DNA from: Sphingobium chungbukense
Lineage (GTDB): Bacteria > Pseudomonadota > Alphaproteobacteria > Sphingomonadales > Sphingomonadaceae
Assembly (NCBI RefSeq): GCF_001005725.1
Contig: NZ_LBIC01000005.1
Location: 484,001-548,000, forward strand
Direction: 5' to 3'
Length of the DNA stretch: 64,000 nt
In this document: positions 16,587 through 24,804 of the stretch, one piece after another
Layout: each line of letters begins with the position of its first letter
Numbering within the stretch: the first letter of the stretch is position 1
Translations under genes and position numbers: made by a program
The notes under the pieces: generated by a model
What the model was told of the DNA's origin: nothing
What the model saw: only the letters and a program-made list of their open reading frames with translations
Databases searched by the model: none

Positions 16587-17825
16587 TCAGACGAAATTGT
16601 TCGATTTGGCGGGCGGCAGGCCGAGCAGCGCGCGGCCGTAATTGGACGCGGCGATATCGTCGGTGAAGGCATAATGGGCGGCACCCGCATTCACATCCCT
16701 CAGCATCCGCTCCAGCGTGCCGTTCTGATAGATGGCGCTGCCGCCGCTACCCTCGAACAGACGGATGGTGGCATAGCGTGCCAGTTGCGGCGCGGCCGCC
16801 AGATCGCGCCGGAAGCGGGCGAGGACCAGAGGGTCGACCGCCGCAAATTCGACCGTGTCGACGGTCTTGAGGTCGTCGAGGATCAGGCTGTGCGCCGATG
16901 CGATGTCCTGATCGCTGTGCGAGAGGCGGCTATAGAGCGCGGCCATGGTCGCCAGCAGTTCATCATCCCATCCGGCGATGCGCTTCTTGACGCCGGTGAG
17001 AGCGGTTGTCAGCGCGCCGCGCGCGACGCCGAGCGGGGCACCCACGATGGCATAGGGCGCGATCGCGAAATAGGGCCAGGAAAAGACCGGGCCTTCCTCT
17101 GCCGCCGGACCGACGGCAGGACCGCCAAGATCCACGGCAAGCGCCGTCATTTCATCCGAAACGAAGACGTTGTCGATGACGATGGATCGGCTCTGCGTGC
17201 CGCGCATGCCAAGCGTATGCCAGTCGTCGAGCAGTTCCAACCGATCCTTGTCGATCATGCAGAAGGCGAGCTGGCCCGCGTTGGGACCGCTGTCGATGAC
17301 GGCGTTGACGCCCACATATTTCGCATAGTCGACGCCGCTGCAAAAGCGCCCCTGGCCGCCGGTCAGCACATATCCGTCCTTGGCCGGAGTCGCCTTCCAC
17401 GGTTCCGACAGGCGGAACACCACGGAGATATGCGATCCGGGCGTTCCCAATATCCGTTCCTGAACATGGACGGGAAAACGCGTGAGCATATGATTATGGC
17501 CGGTCATTACGCCATAGACCCATGCCGTCGAACCGCAAACCGAACCGATTTCCGATACCACGGAAAAGAAAGCCCGCCATCCCAGCGCCGATCCGCCGAA
17601 GGCGCGCGGGGTCAATATGCCGAAAAGCCCGGCATTCTCCAGCGCGCGGATCGACTCTGCGGGAACGCGGCGATTCTGGTCGGTGTCCCGGGCAAACTCG
17701 GCGAAACGGGGCAGAAGCGCGCGGACCGCCGCCAGCGCCTCCTCGGTCGACTCCAGCCGAGGAGGGCCGTCACCGATGTCAGACAATCTGGCATCCCTCA
17801 TGATTTCCGCTTTATGGATTCCCAT
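16587..17825 (-). CDS. Acyl-CoA-dehydrogenase-fold flavin monooxygenase (HsaA-like, group D)
   Basis: A 412-residue protein with the acyl-CoA dehydrogenase fold but monooxygenase features: FGGSALGWRAFFSVVSEIGSVCGSTAWVYGVMTGHNHML near residues 75-115, FRLSEPWKATPAKDGYVLTGGQGRFCSGVDYAKYVGV, and the C-terminal RLFEGSGGSAIYQNGTLERMLRDVNAGAAHYAF. These match HsaA (3-HSA hydroxylase in cholesterol degradation), IacA and related two-component hydroxylases rather than CoA dehydrogenases, since the catalytic Glu pattern is absent. The reduced flavin probably comes from the reductase at 19118. AGGA precedes the ATG at 17825, and a perfect TTGT-N3-ACAA repeat lies 36 bp upstream. Divergent from the reductase gene at 18099. 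Confidence 0.85.
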   Translation of the reverse strand: MGIHKAEIMRDARLSDIGDGPPRLESTEEALAAVRALLPRFAEFARDTDQNRRVPAESIRALENAGLFGILTPRAFGGSALGWRAFFSVVSEIGSVCGSTAWVYGVMTGHNHMLTRFPVHVQERILGTPGSHISVVFRLSEPWKATPAKDGYVLTGGQGRFCSGVDYAKYVGVNAVIDSGPNAGQLAFCMIDKDRLELLDDWHTLGMRGTQSRSIVIDNVFVSDEMTALAVDLGGPAVGPAAEEGPVFSWPYFAIAPYAIVGAPLGVARGALTTALTGVKKRIAGWDDELLATMAALYSRLSHSDQDIASAHSLILDDLKTVDTVEFAAVDPLVLARFRRDLAAAPQLARYATIRLFEGSGGSAIYQNGTLERMLRDVNAGAAHYAFTDDIAASNYGRALLGLPPAKSNNFV

Positions 17826-17860
17826 CGAAATTCCTCGCCTAGAAAGCTGGTAACTTTGTG

Positions 17861-17871
17861 TTGTCCGACAA
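17861..17871. promoter_or_regulatory. Operator-like inverted repeat TTGTCCGACAA
   Basis: A perfect TTGTC-N-GACAA palindrome, 36 bp upstream of the HsaA-like gene start and in the gap to the divergent reductase gene. It is the strongest member of the motif set near the GntR-controlled island. Confidence 0.6.
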
Positions 17872-18000
17872 TCTTATGACATTTATCTCTTCGGTCAATA
17901 GGAGAAATCAGGCATTAAATCGCTGACACCAATCGGAGTTGGTAAATTTTGACGTTGAATGATTGACAATACCAGCGACGCGGAATATTCGATGAAAAAG

Positions 18001-18011
18001 ATGTCCGACAA
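18001..18011. promoter_or_regulatory. Operator-like inverted repeat, second copy in the divergent gap
   Basis: ATGTCCGACAA has one mismatch from TTGT-N3-ACAA and shares the core TGTCCGACAA with 17862-17871. It is about 90 bp upstream of the reductase start. A weaker half site (GACAA at 17965-17969) lies between the two. Confidence 0.5.
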
Positions 18012-18098
18012 TGTTGAAAGATCGCCACTCTGATCCCGGCATGCGGGGTTGGGCTGAGGCGGCTGACAGATCGGACTGACTGAGAGGAGCCTTTGAAA

Positions 18099-19070
18099 GT
18101 GCAAAAGGCCGAAGACCTGGTGCGGGCGCGCATCGTGCAGAAGCGCCTGGAAGCCGACGATATAGTGAGTGTGCTGCTGCGCGGCGAGGGAAGTGGCCCG
18201 CTGCCGTCCCATGAAGCGGGCGCGCATATCGACCTTCACCTGGGCGAAGGCGTGATACGTCAATATTCGCTCTGTCCGTCATCGGGGAAAGATGGGGAAT
18301 ATGAAGTCGCGGTGCTGCGGGAACCACAGTCACGCGGTGGATCGAGGGCCGTGCACGACCTTCTCCAGGTCGGGCAAGTGATTGATATCAGTGTGCCGCG
18401 CAATCATTTCCCGCTGAAATCCTGCAAGGGCAAGGTTCTGCTCTTCGCCGGTGGCATCGGTATTACGCCGATCCTTGCCATGGCGGAGGAATGCGTACGG
18501 CGTGGACAGCCATTTTCCATGCATTATTGCGCCCGCTCGGCTGACCGCATGGCCTATGCGCGCCGCATCAGCGAAGGCGCGGTGGGTCCGCACTGCCAAT
18601 TGCATTATGATGACGGGCCGGACAGCCAGAAGCTGGATCTCGCGGCCGTTCTTCAGGCTCCTGGCCCCGACGATGCCCTTTATGTCTGCGGCCCGGCCGG
18701 TTTCATCAACTGGGTGCTGGAAACGGCGGCGGCCAACGGCTGGACGGAGGCGCAGCTCCACCGGGAATTCTTCGCCGCGCCGGAAATCGATGCCGGCCAG
18801 GACAGCGCCTTCACCGTGCGGCTGGCCCGCGCCGGCAGGGATGTGCAGGTCGCGCCCGGCGTGTCCATCGTCGAGGCACTCGATGCCGAAGGGGTGATGG
18901 TGCCGGTATCCTGTTCGGAAGGGATTTGCGGCATGTGCGTCGTGTCCGTGCTGGATGGCGAGCCTGAGCATCGGGACTTCGTGCTGAGCGCGGAGGAGCA
19001 TGCCCGCAACGATTGCCTGACGGCCTGCTGTTCCAGGGCGAAGACCCCGGTTCTGGTCCTTGATCTCTAA
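18099..19070 (+). CDS. Oxygenase reductase, phthalate dioxygenase reductase / VanB type
   Basis: About 323 residues. An N-terminal FMN domain (RQYSLCPSS), a central NAD domain (LLFAGGIGITPILAMAEEC and YVCGPAGFINWVLE) and a C-terminal plant-type [2Fe-2S] ferredoxin with Cys ligands in CSEGICGMC and a later CLTAC. This order is that of class IA reductases, which feed Rieske oxygenases like the one at 7977. AGGAG at 18085-18089 suits the GTG at 18099; the TTG at 18093 is also in frame but too close. It is divergent from the HsaA-like operon and followed 47 bp later by the flavin reductase gene. Confidence 0.88.
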   Translation: MQKAEDLVRARIVQKRLEADDIVSVLLRGEGSGPLPSHEAGAHIDLHLGEGVIRQYSLCPSSGKDGEYEVAVLREPQSRGGSRAVHDLLQVGQVIDISVPRNHFPLKSCKGKVLLFAGGIGITPILAMAEECVRRGQPFSMHYCARSADRMAYARRISEGAVGPHCQLHYDDGPDSQKLDLAAVLQAPGPDDALYVCGPAGFINWVLETAAANGWTEAQLHREFFAAPEIDAGQDSAFTVRLARAGRDVQVAPGVSIVEALDAEGVMVPVSCSEGICGMCVVSVLDGEPEHRDFVLSAEEHARNDCLTACCSRAKTPVLVLDL

Positions 19071-19117
19071 CAGGGGATGCCGCCGGTCGGCGGTTGTCCC
19101 GGACGAGGAGGATGTGA

Positions 19118-19627
19118 ATGTCTCAATCGCAGCTTGAACCGGATGTCGGGATGTCGCTCAAGGTGGCGATGCGCCGTATGGCGAGCGCTGTTTCCATCGT
19201 GACGGCAGTGGATGCGGCCGGCGAGCGTGCGGCGATGACGGCAACGTCGGTGACGTCGCTGACGCTCGATCCGCCCTCCATGCTCGTATGTATCAACCGG
19301 AATGCCCGTATCCACCGCTTTCTGGAGGCAGCGGGCAATTTCTGCATCAACATCCTTGCCGCCGACCAGATCGTCCACGCCCAGGCCTGCGGCGGCGGGT
19401 CCGTGCCCGGTGAGCGGTTCGCCATTCCCGGTTGGGATGAGAAAGCCGGCATTCCCGTGCTGGACGGCGCGCAGGCGGCAATATTATGCCGGCAGAAAAG
19501 TCGGATGACTTTTGGGACGCACGATATCGTTATCGGCGAAGTCATGAAAGTTCTGATTGGAAATACGGATGTCGATCCCTTGCTTTATATCGACGGATCC
19601 TATGCCCGCGTAGGAGAGAAGATTTGA
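19118..19627 (+). CDS. Flavin reductase (HpaC/HsaB-like)
   Basis: A 169-residue protein of the flavin-reductase-like split-barrel family. It has ASAVSIVTAVDAAGERAAMTATSVTSLTLDPPSMLVCINR and NFCINILAADQ, the usual flavin and NAD(P)H binding segments. Family members make free FADH2 or FMNH2 for two-component hydroxylases. Two candidate partners are in the window: the HsaA-like enzyme at 16587 and the HpaB-like enzyme at 13784. GAGGAGG upstream supports the ATG at 19118. Follows the ferredoxin reductase gene on the same strand. Confidence 0.88.
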   Translation: MSQSQLEPDVGMSLKVAMRRMASAVSIVTAVDAAGERAAMTATSVTSLTLDPPSMLVCINRNARIHRFLEAAGNFCINILAADQIVHAQACGGGSVPGERFAIPGWDEKAGIPVLDGAQAAILCRQKSRMTFGTHDIVIGEVMKVLIGNTDVDPLLYIDGSYARVGEKI

Positions 19628-19829
19628 ATCTCAATGTTTCACGGGAACAAATGAACATCAAAGCCACAAGGTCGCTCTAAAAATATATGATCGCAAAACG
19701 TCAATCACTCTGTTTGTTCGTATAAATACCGATAAAAGTTCAACACAATCTTGCGCCGGAAAGCAGGCAGCGGGCATTTCTTGTCCCGATGCTACATACC
19801 CTGCGCATAAGGAGGAGATCTGAAAAGCC

Positions 19830-22316
19830 ATGTTGCCTAATCCTTGTCATGCGCGCGTGCGGCGCGGCTTCCGGTCGATCGCGGTTTCATCGGCATCCCT
19901 GCTGGCGCTGGGGGGCATTCTGGCCCCGGCGGCAGCGCAGGAGGTGGCTCAAGCGCCCGAGCAGACTGGCCTGGGCGACATCGTCGTCACGGCACAGCGT
20001 TATGAGCAGCGCCTTCAGGACGCGCCGATCTCCATCGTCGCCGTGGGCGGCGAGCAGTTGGCGTCGATGGGCGTGGACAGCCTCAACGGCTTCGACACGT
20101 TCGTGCCCAACGTCACCATCGGGGGTACGTCGGGGCAGGGAAATTCTGTCGCCAACTTCGCCATTCGCGGCATCGGCGGCGCGCCGTCGGGATCGCTGAC
20201 GCAGGAAAGCGCCGTCGGCGTCTATATCGACGACGTGCTTTATGCGCGCCCGAACGGCGCCTTGCTCGACCTGCTCGACATCGAGCGTATCGAAGTGCTG
20301 CGCGGGCCGCAGGGCACGTTGTTCGGCCGCAACACGGCCGGCGGCGCCATCCGCTATGTGACGAAGAAGCCGTCTGACCAGATCGAAGGCAATGTGCGCG
20401 CCGTCATCGGCTCATATGACCGCCGCGACTTCTCGGGCGTGCTGAACCTGCCGCTGGGCGACATCTTCGCCGCGCGCGTCTCCTTCTCCAGCAACGACCG
20501 CGACGGCTATGTGAAGCGCATCGTTGACGGCAACCGGCTGGGTTCGATCAATTCGCAGACCGGCCGCCTGCAACTGCGGGCGCGCCCGACCGACCGGCTC
20601 GACATCAATTTCTCCGTGGATACGATCAGGTCGAAGGATAATGGTTCGGCGACGATCGTCCCCAACTGGTCAGCATCCGACATTTTCACCGCGGGCCTGT
20701 ACGGCGCGCAGGTCCCCGGCGGTCCTCCCGTCAACGTCGCGCTGGTGAACCAGATGCGCGCGCTGATGCCGGCATCGGTGTCGCGGTCCAATTATTGCGG
20801 GCAGGGCACTACGCTGGCGGCGCCTGTGGCGCTCAGCAGCGTCCTCGGCTGCATCCAGTCCGACATGGATTATTACCACAACCAGGGCGGCAAGAAGACC
20901 GTCTATGGCGGCGTGCCTGATGTGAGCAAGTTCGACAGTACCGGCCTGTCGCTCAGCCTGTCCTATGAGTTGTCCGATACCGTTACGCTGAATTCGATTT
21001 CCGGATACCGCAATTCCGATCAATATATATTCCAGGATTGGGACCGCACGCCGCTCCCGTTCATGCAGCAGGTCGACGAGAACAAGATCGAATATTTCAC
21101 CCAGGAGTTGCAGGCTATCGGAACCGCCTTTGACAAGCGGCTGAAATGGCAGGCAGGTGTCTTCTATTATTGGGACGATGCGACAAATTATCGCCGGCGT
21201 TTCGATCCGACCGCGGGTGCCAACAGCGCGTCCGAGGGCACGATCGGCCTTGGCGCCATCGAGAACAAGTTCATCACGACCAAGAGCATCGCTGCGTACA
21301 GCCAGGGCACCTTTGAAATCACGGACCGGCTGAGCGCCACGGTCGGCATCCGCTGGACACAGGACAAGAAGGACTTCTCGACCTTCCGCGACGGGCGCGG
21401 CCGTGTCCTGGTGAACGGCGTGCTGACCCCGACCCAGCAGTCGCGCAAGGGCAAGTGGAGCAACTTCTCTCCCAAGGTCAGCATCGACTATAAGTGGACG
21501 CCCGACATCATGACCTATGCATCGGTGGCGCAGGGCTTCAAGGGCGGCGGCTTCAACGACACGCTGCAGACCACCTGCTCGACTTCGCCGCTGCCCTTCT
21601 GCGGCCTCAGCGAATATCAGGAAGAAAATCTGCTGACCTATGAAATCGGGTTCCGCTCGGAATTCTTCAACCATCGCCTGCGGTTCAACACGACCTTCTT
21701 CCAGACCAATTACAAGGATCAGCAGATCCAGCTGATCGACATGGGACCGCCGCCGCTGCAATATATCGTCAACGGGGATTCGACGGTAAAGGGTGTGGAA
21801 GTCGAACTCATGGCGGCGCCGGTCGATGGATTGGTGTTGCGCGGGGGCTTTGGCTATGTCGATGCCAAATATGACGATGCCATGATCGGTCTCAGCGGCA
21901 AAACCGCACTGACGCCGCAGACGCCCTATTTCCGCAGCCCCAAATATTCCTACACGCTGGGCGCGAACTATAGCTATGATCTCGGGGACTTCGGGGATCT
22001 CTCCTTCGACCTGAACTATGGGTACAAGAGCAAGCAGGCGAGCTTCCCCAACCCGACCAACATGTCGATCCTGCCATCTTACGGTATTCTCAACGGACGG
22101 ATCGAATTGAAGGCGGATGCCGGATGGACATTGGCGGTGGTCGGGACGAACCTCACCAATGAATATTATTTCACCAACGGCTTCAATCCCGGCGGACCGA
22201 CGACCAAGGCGACACCGGGACTCCCCGGCGGGACGCACGACTTCCTGATGGGGTTTGAAATCCTCGACGTCGGTCGCCCGCGCGAGTTCGCGGTGGAACT
22301 GAAGTATAAATTCTAG
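19830..22316 (+). CDS. TonB-dependent outer-membrane receptor
   Basis: An 828-residue protein with a signal peptide (about residues 1-36, ending AAAQE), a TonB-box-like GDIVVTAQRYEQRLQDAPISI, an N-terminal plug (GVYIDDVLYARPNGALLDLLDIERIEVLRGPQGTLFGRNTAGGAIRYVTKKP) and a 22-strand barrel that ends in an aromatic residue (KYKF). Sphingomonads use such receptors widely for uptake of plant and lignin-derived compounds. AAGGAGGAGAT lies upstream. The 200-bp gap before it is AT-rich and should contain its own promoter. Presumed to import the substrate or an iron chelate for this island. The stop codon is the start of repeat copy B. Confidence 0.92.
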   Translation: MLPNPCHARVRRGFRSIAVSSASLLALGGILAPAAAQEVAQAPEQTGLGDIVVTAQRYEQRLQDAPISIVAVGGEQLASMGVDSLNGFDTFVPNVTIGGTSGQGNSVANFAIRGIGGAPSGSLTQESAVGVYIDDVLYARPNGALLDLLDIERIEVLRGPQGTLFGRNTAGGAIRYVTKKPSDQIEGNVRAVIGSYDRRDFSGVLNLPLGDIFAARVSFSSNDRDGYVKRIVDGNRLGSINSQTGRLQLRARPTDRLDINFSVDTIRSKDNGSATIVPNWSASDIFTAGLYGAQVPGGPPVNVALVNQMRALMPASVSRSNYCGQGTTLAAPVALSSVLGCIQSDMDYYHNQGGKKTVYGGVPDVSKFDSTGLSLSLSYELSDTVTLNSISGYRNSDQYIFQDWDRTPLPFMQQVDENKIEYFTQELQAIGTAFDKRLKWQAGVFYYWDDATNYRRRFDPTAGANSASEGTIGLGAIENKFITTKSIAAYSQGTFEITDRLSATVGIRWTQDKKDFSTFRDGRGRVLVNGVLTPTQQSRKGKWSNFSPKVSIDYKWTPDIMTYASVAQGFKGGGFNDTLQTTCSTSPLPFCGLSEYQEENLLTYEIGFRSEFFNHRLRFNTTFFQTNYKDQQIQLIDMGPPPLQYIVNGDSTVKGVEVELMAAPVDGLVLRGGFGYVDAKYDDAMIGLSGKTALTPQTPYFRSPKYSYTLGANYSYDLGDFGDLSFDLNYGYKSKQASFPNPTNMSILPSYGILNGRIELKADAGWTLAVVGTNLTNEYYFTNGFNPGGPTTKATPGLPGGTHDFLMGFEILDVGRPREFAVELKYKF

Positions 22317-22420
22317 AGCGGATTCCGATCTGATTGAATCAGATCGGCCGCTCCAAGTCTTTTATTTGCCGCGATTTCTTAACCGTCAGATGATGCCATC
22401 TGACTGGAAATCGCTCTAAA
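22315..22420. repeat. Intergenic hairpin repeat, copy B
   Basis: It begins at the TAG stop of the TonB receptor. AGAGCGG and CCGCTC flank a perfect palindrome (CCGATCTGATT-G-AATCAGATCGG), followed by a spacer like that of copy A and a second stem (CGTCAGATG/CATCTGACTGG region) and a closing CGCTCTA. Confidence 0.8.
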
Positions 22421-22441
22421 AGGACAGAAGAAATATTTAGG

Positions 22442-22477
22442 GCATGGAGTCGCTCCCGATGCGGGGCGGCTCCATGC
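22442..22477. terminator. Strong hairpin between the TonB receptor and pobA
   Basis: GCATGGAG (22442-22449) pairs with CTCCATGC (22470-22477), with an inner partly paired CGCTCCC/GGGGCGG. It is enclosed by GGACAGA/TCTGTCC. It lies between two convergent genes and probably ends both transcripts, although no clear T-run follows. Confidence 0.55.
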
Positions 22478-22561
22478 TCTGCGTCTGTCCAGACGGGGAA
22501 GGGACATGGATTGCCGCTTGCATCATGCTCCCACGCTCAGGTCCGACATCGGCCTGCCGGG

Positions 22562-23731
22562 TTAAAGCGGCAAGCCCACATAATTTTCCGCGATCGTCGT
22601 CTGCGCCGCGGGAGAGGAAGCGATATAGTCGAGATCGGCCAGTTGCATGCGCCGGTCGAACGCATCATTGTCGGGGAAGCGATGCATGAGCCGTGTAAGC
22701 TGCCAGGAGAAGCGCTCCGCCTTCCATATCCGTGCCAATGCCCGGTCCGAATAGCCTGCGATCGCGTCCGGGTCCGCCCGACGGAAGTAGCCGGTCAACG
22801 CTTCGGACAGATAATGGACGTCCGAAGCGGCCAGATTCAATCCCTTGGCCCCGGTAGGCGGGACGATGTGGGCGCTGTCGCCGGCCAATAGGAGCCGGCC
22901 GTGGCGCATCGGCTCGAATACGAAGGATCGAAGGGGAGCGATGGACTTTTCCAGCGCAGGCCCGCGCGTGATCCGGCCGCCTGCTTCCGGTCCAAGACGG
23001 ACGGCCAGTTCGTCCCACAGCCGATCGTCGGGCCAATCCTCGATCTTCTGGTCGAGGGGCACTTGAATATAATAGCGGCTTCGCTTTTCGGATCGCATCG
23101 ATGCCAGCGCAAAGCCGCGCTCATGATTGGCGTAGATCAGTTCATCGTCGCATGGGGGCACATCGGCAAGAATGCCCAGCCACCCGAAGGGATAGATTTT
23201 TTCATAGGTGCGGGCCGCGGCGGGAGGGATGGCAGCGCGGGATGGGCCGTGAAACCCGTCGCAGCCGCATATGAATTGTGCGTCTATGCGACGCGGAGCA
23301 CCGTCTTCGACAAAGGTAAGATAGGGCGCGTCGCTTGCCAGATCATGAAGTACGACGTCCCTGGCACCATAGATGATCGGCAGGCCGCGCTCGGGCGCTG
23401 CATCCATCAGGTCGCGCGTCAGTTCCGTCTGGCCATAGACCATCACTTGCCGGCCGGTGAGCGCGGCTATGTCGATCCGGATCAGTCGTTGACCATCCGC
23501 CAGATGGAAGCCGCCATGAGGCAACCCGTCGCGGTGCATCCGTTCGCCAAGACCGATCCGGTCCATAAGGTCGGTCGTGGTGCGTTCAAGAACACCGGCG
23601 CGAATACGCCCGAGCACATAGTCGGCCGTGGCCCGCTCGACGATGACGACCTCCAGCCCCTCGGCCCGCAGCAAATGCCCCAGCAGGAGCCCCGCGGGGC
23701 CTGCGCCGACAATGGCGATCTGCGTTTTCAT
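22562..23731 (-). CDS. pobA: 4-hydroxybenzoate 3-monooxygenase
   Basis: A 389-residue flavoprotein hydroxylase of the usual PobA length that turns 4-hydroxybenzoate into protocatechuate with NAD(P)H and O2. Visible are the FAD motif IAIVGAGPAGLLLGHLLRAEGLEVVIVER, RIRAGVLERTTTDLMDRIGLGERMHRDG, the DG motif CGCDGFHGPSR, YPFGWLGILADVPP and the second FAD motif GRLLLAGDSAHIVPPTGAKGLNLAASD. It is divergent from an AraC-type regulator that resembles PobR. Its product enters the lig pathway encoded a few kilobases downstream. Confidence 0.95.
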   Translation of the reverse strand: MKTQIAIVGAGPAGLLLGHLLRAEGLEVVIVERATADYVLGRIRAGVLERTTTDLMDRIGLGERMHRDGLPHGGFHLADGQRLIRIDIAALTGRQVMVYGQTELTRDLMDAAPERGLPIIYGARDVVLHDLASDAPYLTFVEDGAPRRIDAQFICGCDGFHGPSRAAIPPAAARTYEKIYPFGWLGILADVPPCDDELIYANHERGFALASMRSEKRSRYYIQVPLDQKIEDWPDDRLWDELAVRLGPEAGGRITRGPALEKSIAPLRSFVFEPMRHGRLLLAGDSAHIVPPTGAKGLNLAASDVHYLSEALTGYFRRADPDAIAGYSDRALARIWKAERFSWQLTRLMHRFPDNDAFDRRMQLADLDYIASSPAAQTTIAENYVGLPL

Positions 23732-23769
23732 GGGCCATCTCCTCTCTGCTCCTCGATGTCGGCATGGTG

Positions 23770-23805
23770 GCGGGGATGCCGCTTGCAGACCATGGCCATC
23801 CCCGC
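23770..23805. promoter_or_regulatory. Inverted repeat in the pobA-pobR gap
   Basis: GCGGGGATG (23770-23778) and CATCCCCGC (23797-23805) form perfect arms 18 bp apart between the divergent pobA and regulator genes. It may be the regulator's binding site or a leader hairpin. The ATG at 23792 lies inside it. Confidence 0.5.
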
Positions 23806-23842
23806 TAATGATTTGGACGATCCAGCAGGTTTTCTACCCACT

Positions 23843-24724
23843 ATGAGTGCAGCCGTTCCCGCCTTCTACCTTTATGGAGAACCGCAGCGTGCTGTCGAAG
23901 TCGGCTTTGTCCATGTGGAAAGCCTCGACGATCGTTCCCGACCCAGCGAATGGACGATTCAGCCGCATGTGCATCGCGACCTCAACCACATCATTCTGAT
24001 TGCCCAGGGCGGGGGAACGATGCGCGCGGACGGCAACACCCTTTCCTTTGATGCGCCCTGCCTGCTGCTGGTACCTCGCGGCATCATTCATGGTTTTACC
24101 TGGTTTCGGGAGTCCCGCGGTTGGGTGATGACGATTTCCGACAGCTACCTTCAGCATTTGCTGGAGCGCGATGAAGACCTCCAGCCTCTTTTTCGCGTCC
24201 CGCGCGCCGTCCCTTTGCCGCCAGCAGAGCTGAGCGAAGTGGAGGCGGATATCCAGCGCCTGGCACAGGAACTCGCCTGGTCGGGGCCGGGCCAGCGGGG
24301 CGCCATCGAGGCTCTGCTACTCGGCCTGATGGTTCAGGCATTGCGCCACGCTGCCCTGACGGAGGCTGGACCCAGAGCCGGCGGCAGGCAGGCGCGTCTG
24401 GTCGCGCGTCTGCGTGAACGCATCGAACTGCATTTTCGGCGGCGCGAACCTGTGGATGCCTATGCCCTGGCGCTGGGCGTCAGCGAGACTGCCCTGCGCC
24501 AGGCCTGTTCTCATGTCGCGGGCATGTCGCCGGCCGCCATGGTCGATGAACGCGCTTTGCTGGAAGCGCGGCGTCTGCTGCTCTATTCCAACCTGTCGAT
24601 AGCGGAAATCGCCTATGCCGTTGGCTTTGACGATCCGGCCTATTTCTCGCGCTTCTTCGCTCGCCATCTCGACCGTCCGCCGCGAGACTGGCGTGCAGAG
24701 CACGGCCCCGCGCCGGGTTCATGA
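23843..24724 (+). CDS. pobR: AraC-family regulator of pobA (PobR-like)
   Basis: About 293 residues. The N-terminal cupin-like effector domain starts PAFYLYGEPQRAVEVGFVHVE and includes WTIQPHVHRDLNHIILIAQGGG and the CLLLVPRGIIHGF strand. The C-terminal AraC domain has two helix-turn-helix units, ending in LSIAEIAYAVGFDDPAYFSRFFARHLDRPPRDWR. Divergent pairing with pobA is the classic arrangement for this activator. The start is uncertain: ATG at 23843 fits the usual family beginning, while ATG at 23792 would add 17 residues and lies within the inverted repeat. Neither has a strong ribosome site. Confidence 0.85.
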   Translation: MSAAVPAFYLYGEPQRAVEVGFVHVESLDDRSRPSEWTIQPHVHRDLNHIILIAQGGGTMRADGNTLSFDAPCLLLVPRGIIHGFTWFRESRGWVMTISDSYLQHLLERDEDLQPLFRVPRAVPLPPAELSEVEADIQRLAQELAWSGPGQRGAIEALLLGLMVQALRHAALTEAGPRAGGRQARLVARLRERIELHFRRREPVDAYALALGVSETALRQACSHVAGMSPAAMVDERALLEARRLLLYSNLSIAEIAYAVGFDDPAYFSRFFARHLDRPPRDWRAEHGPAPGS

Positions 24725-24804
24725 GATTGTTGGGGGAACGCAGGCGCGCGTCCCGCCCCATGGAAGAGATGATCACGGAGGCATCCATAATGCCGTCCAC
24801 ACCA

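Noticed and set aside
16587..17825. Annotation as an acyl-CoA dehydrogenase
   Set aside because: The fold is shared, but the motifs fit HsaA/IacA-type monooxygenases and the context (flavin reductase, extradiol dioxygenase, hydrolase) fits hydroxylation rather than CoA ester oxidation.
19628..19829. TTGT-N3-ACAA operator copy upstream of the TonB receptor
   Set aside because: The nearest sequences (for example GTTCAACACAA) miss too many positions; the receptor may be controlled differently.
22901..24724. 607-residue frame giving a long N-terminal extension to the AraC regulator
   Set aside because: The extension runs antisense through pobA and has no domain; AraC-type PobR proteins are about 290 residues.
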